NCBI GenBank assembly: GCA_030666935.1
Contig: DAOUWX010000113.1
Coordinates: 1-6,136 of the forward strand
DNA: 6,136 nt
From: Atribacterota bacterium
GTDB taxonomy: Bacteria; Atribacterota; Phoenicimicrobiia; Phoenicimicrobiales; Phoenicimicrobiaceae
Direction of reading: 5' to 3'
Positions 1 through 4,263 of this stretch are shown here, in pieces. The position numbers and the translations under genes were made by a program. Below the pieces are notes generated by a model that worked only from the letters and a program-made list of their open reading frames with translations, was not told where the DNA came from and made no database searches. The stretch's first letter is position 1. The number at the start of each line of letters is the position of its first letter.

Positions 1-88
1 AGATGGAAATTATCAAACCAACGTTTATGAGATAGTTAGATCTGAAGATTTACCATATCCGGAGCAGAATTGTGAAGAAGGAGTATGA
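1..88 (+). CDS. C-terminal fragment of an unidentified protein (5' end outside window)
   Basis: Reading from base 2, 28 sense codons run to a TGA at 86-88. The other two forward frames close within the first 35 bases. The peptide begins DGNYQTNVYEIVRSEDLPYP and ends in EQNCEEGV, a mixed polar composition that looks like a real C-terminus rather than repeat translation. The repeat-rich non-coding stretch begins immediately after the stop, as expected for a gene end. No family can be recognised from 28 residues. It is the only plus-strand gene in the window and would be convergent with the minus-strand genes to its right. An open stretch this short could arise by chance, so confidence is moderate. 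Confidence 0.45.
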   Translation, partial: DGNYQTNVYEIVRSEDLPYPEQNCEEGV

Positions 89-96
89 CAAAAATA

Positions 97-131
97 ATTG
101 ACCGATTCGCCAATTGACCAATTGACCAATT
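97..131 (+). repeat. Octamer tandem array (ATTGACCA type), copy 1
   Basis: The stretch reads as ATTGACCG, ATTCGCCA, ATTGACCA, ATTGACCA, then ATT: about 4.4 units with an 8-bp period. Related arrays occur at 692-725 and 4225-4260, and in degenerate form at 1721-1755 on the opposite strand. The array is non-coding and lies just after the stop codon of the left-edge gene. Confidence 0.8.
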
Positions 132-185
132 AAAGATGAGAAATGCAAGATGCAAATGCAGTAATGAGTAATAAAGAAAAAGAAA
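132..185 (+). repeat. A/G-rich intergenic module (ATGCAAGATGC type), copy 1
   Basis: This follows the octamer array directly. It shares an opening (TTAAAGATGAGAAAT-like), a centre of ATGCAAGATGC type and an end (TAAAGAAAAAGA) with the longer copy at 726-845. The two copies differ mainly by internal insertions. The shared order, octamer array then this module, indicates one composite intergenic element present twice. No coding potential is seen. Confidence 0.6.
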
Positions 186-237
186 AGACAAGTTACGGAT
201 TACGGGTTAAGAAACACAATACAGAGAAAGATACAGG

Positions 238-276
238 ATGAGATTGCTTCAGTCGCTTCGCTTCTTCGCAATGACA
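238..276 (+). repeat. Dispersed palindromic element, copy A
   Basis: The core runs from ATGAGATTGCTTC to GCAATGAC, 38 bp at 238-275, with ATTGC and GCAAT as terminal arms of an imperfect stem. Related copies lie at 1760-1803, 2363-2402 and, inside the phosphomutase gene, at 3191-3227, all in the same plus-strand orientation. In one minus-strand frame it would read CHCEEAKRLKQSH, a peptide typical of spurious open frames made by this kind of repeat. Confidence 0.8.
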
Positions 277-285
277 GATTAATAG

Positions 286-305
286 ATTCCCGCGTGCGCG
301 GGAAT
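286..305. repeat. GC-rich perfect palindrome ATTCCCGCG/CGCGGGAAT
   Basis: Nine-bp perfect arms ATTCCCGCG (286-294) and CGCGGGAAT (297-305) flank TG. It is followed by GACAGAG, and GGAATGACAGAG recurs at 321-332. It adjoins the dispersed element at 238-276, a pairing I know as common in intergenic repeat mosaics. With no T-run it is a poor terminator and is best read as a repeat hairpin. Confidence 0.75.
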
Positions 306-374
306 GACAGAGGAAAAACAGGAATGACAGAGAAGAAAATACAGAGAAATTTGCACCATGGAGGTAATATAGAA

Positions 375-508
375 ATTTTTGCACCAGGGGTAGTGCAAAT
401 TTGGAATGATTTTAATGATGATGTGGTCATTTTTGCACTAGGGGTAGTGCAAATATTTCGTAGTTATTCACGTTTTGGTATCATTTTTGCACCAGGGGTG
501 GTGCAATA
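375..508. repeat. Three stem-loop repeats at exact 54-bp spacing, separated by unique 28-bp spacers
   Basis: Three 26-bp repeats lie at 375-400, 429-454 and 483-508. Each is a hairpin with a GGGG loop (387-390, 441-444, 495-498). The centres are exactly 54 bp apart both times, and the two 28-bp spacers are unrelated. Unit 2 has a perfect 9-bp stem, TTTGCACTA with TAGTGCAAA. Unit 3 has a perfect 8-bp stem, TTGCACCA with TGGTGCAA. Unit 1 pairs CACCA with TAGTG, one C/A mismatch that becomes a G-U wobble in a minus-strand transcript. The T-A to C-G change between units 2 and 3 is compensatory. Half-arms flank the array: TTGCACCA at 351-358 and TGGTTCAA at 521-528. No cas gene is in the window. 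The role is unknown. Confidence 0.85.
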
Positions 509-579
509 TTTTTACGAAGGTGGTTCAAATCTTGACCCCTAATAATAACAATTTAAAAAAAACAACAGCAATAATGTTA

Positions 580-621
580 GGGTCCAAAAATTACCCCTAT
601 TCAGGTATAATTTTTGGACCC
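580..621. repeat. Long inverted repeat with perfect 14-bp arms
   Basis: Arms GGGTCCAAAAATTA (580-593) and TAATTTTTGGACCC (608-621) are perfectly complementary. The 14-bp interior could extend the stem by CCT/AGG (596-598 with 603-605) after a 2x2 mismatch, leaving the tetraloop ATTC. It ends at GGGTCC/GGACCC with no T-run, so it is not a typical intrinsic terminator. It could be a palindromic mobile repeat or an RNA structure. No open frame across it is credible. Confidence 0.8.
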
Positions 622-691
622 GAGCAATACCAATACTGCTGCTGCTTTTTAAAATTTAAGAGAGGAAGGAAAGAAGTTGTAAGATTAGATA

Positions 692-725
692 ATTGACCAA
701 TTGCCGATTGACCGATTTGCCGATT
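692..725 (+). repeat. Octamer tandem array, copy 2
   Basis: Units read ATTGACCA, ATTGCCG, ATTGACCG, ATTTGCCG, ATT, so the period is 8 bp with one 7-bp unit. It is in the same orientation as the array at 97-131 and is followed by the same A/G-rich module. Confidence 0.75.
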
Positions 726-845
726 AAAGGTGGGAAATATGAGGTATAAAGATAGTTGCAAGTTAAGATGAAAGATAGAAGATGCGAGATGCAAGGTGCG
801 AATACGGTAATAAGTAATGAATGATATGTGATAAAGAAAAAGATG
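726..845 (+). repeat. A/G-rich intergenic module, copy 2 (longer)
   Basis: This is a longer version of the module at 132-185, with internal GATG and AAGATG-like degenerate repeats and a shared GGTAATAAGTAA-type segment before TAAAGAAAAAGA. It is non-coding. The next stretch, 848-890, is another degenerate repeat of TTAGT-like words (TTAGTATTTAGTGTTTAGTA at 864-883). Confidence 0.55.
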
Positions 846-900
846 TGGGATGAATTAGTCGTTAGTATTTAGTGTTTAGTAAGAAGAATGCAAAGAGAAC

Positions 901-931
901 AAAAAAATAGCTTGTCTTCTCTCCTCGAAGA
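901..931 (-). terminator. Weak candidate terminator after the toxin-antitoxin module
   Basis: Read on the minus strand downstream of the toxin stop, a short stem TCTTC (931-927) and GAAGA (919-915) with a 7-nt loop is followed, after 7 nt, by seven T (907-901). The stem is short and the T-run is distant, so efficiency is doubtful. Nothing better lies between 901 and the stop codon at 961. Confidence 0.25.
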
Positions 932-960
932 TAAAGGGGATACAAAAGGTTAGGTAGGTG

Positions 961-1323
961 TTAGTTATTTTGATAAATTTTTCTTATTCTAATCCCCGCC
1001 TCATTAACTATTATAAAATTTCCTCTCAGTTTGTTTTTTACTTTTTTTAACACCTCTTTTACTAGTCTAAGTTTATTTGAAGATTCTTCATTTACAGCAC
1101 GTATAAGTAGTATCCCCTGTGCTATTCTACCTTGACGAAAAATTAATTCACCAAAATCTTTATCGTTGGTTATAAGAATTCTGCTTTCACTATTAGCAAT
1201 CTTTATAACTTCTTCATCAGTTATCCCTGAAGAGCTTTCTGCAACATACATTACATCATATTTTTGATCCCTTAACCAGTCTACAATTGGCTTTTCTACG
1301 CTTTCATCTATAAGAAATTTCAT
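961..1323 (-). CDS. DUF5615 PIN-like protein, putative toxin of a toxin-antitoxin pair
   Basis: The 120-residue product matches the small PIN-like DUF5615 family in length and layout. It opens MKFLIDES with D6/E7. A second acidic patch TDEE lies at residues 36-39. The hallmark ITNDKDFGEL lies at 51-60 with D54 and D56. Then come GILLIR (70-75) and a C-terminal strand pair around GNFIIVNEAGIRIRKI. Acidic residues of this kind form the metal-binding site in PIN-type ribonucleases; RNase activity here is inferred from family. The ATG lies 3 nt after the stop of the DUF433 gene and has no clear Shine-Dalgarno of its own, which suggests translational coupling. The antitoxin-first order is typical of such pairs. 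All key acidic residues are present, so it appears intact. The family assignment is good, but the biological target is unknown. Confidence 0.85.
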   Translation of the reverse strand: MKFLIDESVEKPIVDWLRDQKYDVMYVAESSSGITDEEVIKIANSESRILITNDKDFGELIFRQGRIAQGILLIRAVNEESSNKLRLVKEVLKKVKNKLRGNFIIVNEAGIRIRKIYQNN

Positions 1324-1326
1324 AAT

Positions 1327-1572
1327 TTACTTTACCGCTCTTAGCAAATGAACTTCTTCTCCATGAACTGATTCCGCAGCATATTCTAAGGCAGCTTGGA
1401 TATCTTTTGATGTAAGGTGTGGATAATCCTGGAGAATTTTATCTATTGAGACATTTTGAGCAAGTTTCCGTAATATTATTTCCACCGGAATCCTCGTTCC
1501 TTTAATAACGGGTTTACCAACCATTATCCGAGGATTTATTTCAATTCTTTTTGATAAATTTTTTTGAAACAT
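1327..1572 (-). CDS. DUF433 family putative antitoxin (VapB45-like)
   Basis: The 81-residue product carries the DUF433 signature: an N-terminal strand RIEINP (9-14), then GKPVIKGTRIPV (19-30), followed by helices EIILRKLAQN and VSIDKILQDYPHLTSKDIQAAL (31-62), a helix-turn-helix-like arrangement. DUF433 proteins commonly sit immediately upstream of PIN-like partners and are thought to neutralise them and bind their own promoter. That role is inferred here from family and context. The ATG at 1572 is well supported by AGGAGG (1586-1581) with an 8-nt spacer. The gene ends 3 nt before the partner's start. A good candidate promoter lies at 1630-1659. The length is normal for the family and nothing is missing. 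Confidence 0.88.
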   Translation of the reverse strand: MFQKNLSKRIEINPRIMVGKPVIKGTRIPVEIILRKLAQNVSIDKILQDYPHLTSKDIQAALEYAAESVHGEEVHLLRAVK

Positions 1573-1629
1573 AATGTTTGCCTCCTATTGTTTTGCTTTG
1601 TGAAAATAGATATATTACTACTTGTTATT

Positions 1630-1659
1630 ATTTTATCAGTTCTTTGGTTCATTTGCCAA
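1630..1659 (-). promoter_or_regulatory. Candidate sigma-70-type promoter of the toxin-antitoxin operon
   Basis: On the minus strand TTGGCA (1659-1654) is followed after 18 nt by TAAAAT (1635-1630). Each hexamer has five of six consensus bases. TGA directly upstream of the -10 box gives an extended -10. A start near 1623 would leave a leader of about 50 nt ending in the AGGAGG of the antitoxin gene. Confidence 0.5.
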
Positions 1660-1662
1660 TAA

Positions 1663-1755
1663 ATTAATTTACCGATTTTAACTAGTTAGCCGAGTAATTC
1701 AGTCTGCCGGGTCAAGATTCAATTAATCGGTTGACCAGTTAGTAGGTTAACAGTT
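1663..1755. repeat. Degenerate octamer repeats and a GGGTCAAGATT motif
   Basis: The gap at 1573-1832 (260 bp) has no gene. Beyond the promoter it holds degenerate units of the octamer family. Read on the minus strand, 1755-1721 falls into AACTGTTA, ACCTACTA, ACTGGTCA, ACCGATTA, ATTG, an 8-bp period. GGGTCAAGATT at 1709-1719 is the exact reverse complement of AATCTTGACCC at 528-538, which suggests a second shared dispersed motif. Confidence 0.5.
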
Positions 1756-1759
1756 TTCA

Positions 1760-1803
1760 GATGAGGTTGCCACGCTCTAATAAATCAGGACTCGCAATGA
1801 CAG
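1760..1803 (+). repeat. Dispersed palindromic element, copy B (diverged)
   Basis: It begins GATGAGGTTGCCACGCTC and ends ACTCGCAATGACAG, matching the ends of the copies at 238-276 and 2363-2402, but the middle is A/T-rich and different. It lies about 30 bp beyond the 3' end of the lipoprotein gene. Confidence 0.65.
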
Positions 1804-1832
1804 AGAAGAAGACGGATTTAGTAGAAAGGAAT

Positions 1833-2285
1833 TTATTCTTCCTCGATATTATATAATTTCCAGCTATCGCCAATTTTTTGTAAATAAACAAACAATATTT
1901 CTCCGGAGTTCTCCTGAACAATCTCACCATTATAAAGAATAATCCCCTTTATATACACTTGCGTTTCAGCATATTCACCAGTAATAATAATTGTGTCAAT
2001 ATCCTTAACGATGAAATCTATATCTATTTCTTCAATTTCTCCGGAATCAGGATACCACAGTTCTTTAATATTATTAACATCATTATATGCCGTAGATTCA
2101 TAAACACAATAACTCCTGGCTCCATCCCAATCTTGATCACTTATAGCTTGAAAATATCCATAAATTGCATCGGTTATTTTTATTTCATCGGGAGATAGAC
2201 CTGTACTTGCACATCCGGTAAGTACGGCAATAAGCACCGAAAGTAAAATAAATATAGTCAGCTTTAGCGATTTAGCAGATTTCAT
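1833..2285 (-). CDS. Small secreted lipoprotein, probable NTF2-like fold
   Basis: The 150-residue product starts MKSAKSLKL, with a basic N-terminus, a hydrophobic segment (about 9-22) and the lipobox LTGC with C25 as the lipidated cysteine. The mature part of about 126 residues is acidic. It begins with a helix followed by IYGYFQAISDQDWDGARSYC, which resembles the first helices of NTF2-like or DUF4878-type lipoproteins, and then has alternating beta strands (IDFIVKDIDTIIIT, AETQVYIKGIILYN, ILFVYLQKIGDSWKLYNI). The C-terminal GDSWKLYNI strand is typical of that fold. It would be anchored in a membrane on the outer side of the cytoplasmic membrane; its ligand is unknown. ATG at 2285 is chosen over an in-frame TTG at 2294 because GGGAGG lies 9 nt upstream of the ATG but abuts the TTG. 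It is about 125 bp downstream of the phosphomutase gene and has no clear promoter, so cotranscription is possible. Confidence 0.8.
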   Translation of the reverse strand: MKSAKSLKLTIFILLSVLIAVLTGCASTGLSPDEIKITDAIYGYFQAISDQDWDGARSYCVYESTAYNDVNNIKELWYPDSGEIEEIDIDFIVKDIDTIIITGEYAETQVYIKGIILYNGEIVQENSGEILFVYLQKIGDSWKLYNIEEE

Positions 2286-2294
2286 AATTAACAA

Positions 2295-2300
2295 CCTCCC
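2295..2300 (-). promoter_or_regulatory. Ribosome binding site that fixes the lipoprotein start
   Basis: GGGAGG with a 9-nt spacer to ATG at 2285. An in-frame TTG begins at the next base (2294) and has no spacer, so it cannot use this site. The lipoprotein therefore starts MKSAK. Confidence 0.8.
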
Positions 2301-2316
2301 TTAAGAGAAAAAATTA

Positions 2317-2360
2317 ATCACTCCCACCTTAATCCTCCCCCCTCAAGGGGGAGGAGATGT
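2317..2360. repeat. Intergenic hairpin repeat TCCTCCCCC/GGGGGAGGA
   Basis: Perfect 9-bp arms TCCTCCCCC (2333-2341) and GGGGGAGGA (2347-2355) enclose CTCAA. The lead-in TCACTCCCACCTTAATCC resembles the stretch at 5343-5360, where only the lead-in is present. It lies downstream of the phosphomutase gene, but no T-run follows the stem directly on the minus strand, so it is classed as a repeat rather than a terminator, although it could still stall or protect the transcript end. Confidence 0.7.
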
Positions 2361-2362
2361 AA

Positions 2363-2402
2363 GATGAGATTGCTTCGGTCGTTTCACTCTCTTGTAATGA
2401 CA
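2363..2402 (+). repeat. Dispersed palindromic element, copy C
   Basis: The 38-bp core at 2364-2401 runs from ATGAGATTGCTTCGGTCG to TAATGAC. It has the same length and orientation as copy A. It ends 10 bp from the phosphomutase stop codon. Confidence 0.75.
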
Positions 2403-2411
2403 TTTTATCTT

Positions 2412-4202
2412 TTAATCAGGTTTGATTACGGAATTTATTTTTTGTAATAGGCTGGATTTTGCAAGATGGACTTTTTGCTTGGCTTCTTTTCTGGTGGGGG
2501 CGTGAAAAGATAGATATATTTTTATCTTGGGCTCGGTTCCGGAGGGGCGCAGGCAATACCAGGAGCCATCGGAAAATATTATTTTTAAGACATTCGAGCG
2601 AGGTAAGTCAAGGCTGGTAGTCTTTTTAGATTTTAAATTATAACTTTTACCCAGCAAAACATCATCTATTCGGATAATTTCCATACCTTTTATTTGGAGG
2701 GCTTCTTTTCTAAAAACCTTCATAATTTCGGCTATCTTCTTCTCCCCTTCTGCCCCTTCCAGATAGATAGAGTGCTGGTCTTCTTCGTAGTAGCCAAATT
2801 CTTCGTAAAGATTATCCAAAACCTGAAGTAGATTGAGTCCATTTTTACGGTAATAGGCGGCCATCTCGGCAATTAACATAGCAGAAATTACAGCATCTTT
2901 ATCACGCACAAAATCGCCGGTTAGGTAGCCGATACTCTCTTCATAGCCGAAGAGGAATTCTTTGCCCTCTTTTTCCTCTACATTTTTTTCCAGATTACAG
3001 ATAAATTTAAAGCCGGTTAGGGTTTCGTAGGTGTCTACACCGAAGCTATCGGCAATTACCCTGGACATATCACTGGTTACTACGGTCTTTACGATAAAGC
3101 CGTTGGAAGGGAGCTGGTTCAGTTCTTTTTTATTACTTAGGATATAATAAAGAAGTAAGATACCAGTCTGGTTGCCGTTTAGGACGGTGTATGAGATTGC
3201 TTCGTCGCTCTGTTCCTCACAATGACGAGGGGGATTTTTTACCGCCATAGCGATACGGTCAGCATCCGGGTCAGTGGCAATTAAAATCTCGGCATTTACC
3301 TTTTTGCCTAATTTAATAGCCAGCTCAAAGGCAGTAGGATATTCGGGATTGGGAGACTCCACAGTAGAAAAATCAGGGTCGGGCTGAGCTTGTTCTTCTA
3401 CCACAAATACCTTGCTAAATCCCCTTTCCTTTAATATCTTCCTTATGGGAACATTTCCCGCTCCATGAAGGGGAGTGTATACTATTTTGATAGATTTATC
3501 TATCTCTATCCGGTCTTTATCTCTAATGGCAAGCTCTTTTACTTTTTGTAGGTAAATCTGATCTATTTCCTGGCCGACAATATTAAACAGGCTTTGTTGA
3601 ACGGCAACGGGTAGGTCAAGTTTTTTAATCCGAGAATAATCTTTTATCTGGTTTACCTGATAAATTATTTTATCAGCAATCTCGGGGATTATCTGCCCAC
3701 CATCGATCCCATAGACTTTATAGCCATTGTATTCCGGAGGGTTATGGCTGGCAGTAACTACTATACCACCAACAGCATTAAGATGGCGCACGGCAAAGGA
3801 TAGCTCGGGAGTGGGACGGACATCCTCAAAAAGGTAGGTTTTAATGTTATTGGCATTAAGGACTAAGGCGATGGTCTCGGAAAATTCGCGGGATTTGTGG
3901 CGGCAGTCGTGAGCAATGACCAGACCACGGGCGAGGTATTCTTGGGGATAAGGCTGCTTTTGCGATTCTTCGATAAGATAATCAGCTAACCCTTGAGTTG
4001 CCCGGGATACGGTATAGATGTTCATTCGGTTGGTACCCATAGCTATTTTACCACGCAGACCTCCGGTGCCAAATTTGAGGTCTTTATAAAAACGGTCTTT
4101 AATTTCTTCTTCGTTGCCCTCAAGGGCACGAAGCTCTTTTTTGGCTTCGTCACTAAAATGTTCATTTTCTAACCAGAAATGGTATTTTTCGAGATAGTGC
4201 AA
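2412..4202 (-). CDS. pgcA: Phosphoglucomutase/phosphomannomutase (alpha-D-phosphohexomutase)
   Basis: This cytosolic enzyme interconverts glucose-1-phosphate and glucose-6-phosphate (or the mannose equivalents), linking glycolysis to sugar-nucleotide and envelope synthesis. Counting from the TTG at 4202 gives 596 residues with all four domains: FGTGGLRG near 45; TASHNP at 150-155 with phospho-accepting S152; metal loop DPDADR (D311, D313, D315); sugar-binding GYEESIGY at 419-426; and phosphate-binding RPSGTEPK at 552-559. The frame stays open to a TTG at 4241, but those 13 codons begin within the octamer repeat. AAGGAG lies 9 nt before the TTG at 4202, and the family usually begins around the following HYLEKYHFWLENEHF, so the shorter start is preferred. 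Residues about 324-337 (PPRHCEEQSDEAIS) come from an inserted dispersed repeat; all catalytic motifs remain intact. The symbol is by family resemblance to the B. subtilis enzyme, and substrate preference is not resolved. Cotranscription with the upstream thioredoxin-like gene (61-bp gap) is plausible. Confidence 0.95.
   Translation of the reverse strand: MHYLEKYHFWLENEHFSDEAKKELRALEGNEEEIKDRFYKDLKFGTGGLRGKIAMGTNRMNIYTVSRATQGLADYLIEESQKQPYPQEYLARGLVIAHDCRHKSREFSETIALVLNANNIKTYLFEDVRPTPELSFAVRHLNAVGGIVVTASHNPPEYNGYKVYGIDGGQIIPEIADKIIYQVNQIKDYSRIKKLDLPVAVQQSLFNIVGQEIDQIYLQKVKELAIRDKDRIEIDKSIKIVYTPLHGAGNVPIRKILKERGFSKVFVVEEQAQPDPDFSTVESPNPEYPTAFELAIKLGKKVNAEILIATDPDADRIAMAVKNPPRHCEEQSDEAISYTVLNGNQTGILLLYYILSNKKELNQLPSNGFIVKTVVTSDMSRVIADSFGVDTYETLTGFKFICNLEKNVEEKEGKEFLFGYEESIGYLTGDFVRDKDAVISAMLIAEMAAYYRKNGLNLLQVLDNLYEEFGYYEEDQHSIYLEGAEGEKKIAEIMKVFRKEALQIKGMEIIRIDDVLLGKSYNLKSKKTTSLDLPRSNVLKIIFSDGSWYCLRPSGTEPKIKIYLSFHAPTRKEAKQKVHLAKSSLLQKINSVIKPD
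3191..3227 (+). repeat. Dispersed palindromic element, copy D, in frame inside the phosphomutase gene
   Basis: The core at 3191-3226 has the same ends (ATGAGATTGCTTCG, CAATGAC) as copies A and C and the same plus-strand orientation, so it is antisense to the host gene. It is 36 bp against 38 bp in copies A and C, a multiple of three. On the coding strand it reads RHCEEQSDEAIS with no stop. It falls after the metal-loop strand (IAMAVKN) and before YTVLNGNQTG, where family members normally have a short turn. Confidence 0.88.
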
Positions 4203-4211
4203 TTTTTGGAA

Positions 4212-4217
4212 CTCCTT
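4212..4217 (-). promoter_or_regulatory. Ribosome binding site supporting the TTG start of the phosphomutase
   Basis: AAGGAG with a 9-nt spacer to TTG at 4202. The alternative in-frame TTG at 4241 lies within the octamer repeat and lacks a comparable site upstream. Confidence 0.7.
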
Positions 4218-4224
4218 TATATTA

Positions 4225-4260
4225 ATTGACCAATTGTCCAATTGGCCGATTAGTAAATTG
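4225..4260 (+). repeat. Octamer tandem array, copy 3, in the gap before the phosphomutase
   Basis: Units read ATTGACCA, ATTGTCCA, ATTGGCCG, ATTAGTAA, ATTG, period 8 bp, in the same orientation as copies 1 and 2. It fills most of the 61-bp gap between the thioredoxin-like gene and the phosphomutase. On the minus strand it gives the spurious N-terminal codons MDNWSI. Confidence 0.75.
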
Positions 4261-4263
4261 ATA

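Noticed and set aside
85..120. Short plus-strand gene starting at the ATG overlapping the left-edge stop (ATGA), after AAGGAG
   Set aside because: The purine-rich site is only one base from the ATG, and the frame closes after ten codons inside the octamer array.
193..430. Two overlapping minus-strand open frames with HSRARGN and FPRTRES peptides
   Set aside because: These peptides are the translation of the dispersed element and the GC-rich palindrome, a familiar source of false genes.
375..508. Genuine CRISPR array
   Set aside because: There are only three units, the repeats differ from each other at several bases, and there is no leader or cas gene in the window. The regular spacing is reported as a finding instead.
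294..542. Plus-strand open frame of 82 codons through the hairpin array
   Set aside because: It begins with GTG inside the GC-rich palindrome, has no ribosome site, and is composed almost wholly of repeat sequence. Stem-preserving changes favour structure over coding.
475..696. Plus-strand open frame of 73 codons
   Set aside because: It spans the third hairpin, the 14-bp inverted repeat and A/T-rich filler. The low-complexity product (CCCF, NNNN) has no family resemblance and no ribosome site.
597..794. Minus-strand open frame of 65 codons
   Set aside because: It reads through the octamer array and A/G-rich module, with no ribosome site and no recognisable domain.
1959..2198. Plus-strand open frame antisense to the lipoprotein gene
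   Set aside because: It is a shadow of the lipoprotein gene, with no ribosome site and an Ile/Asn-rich product.
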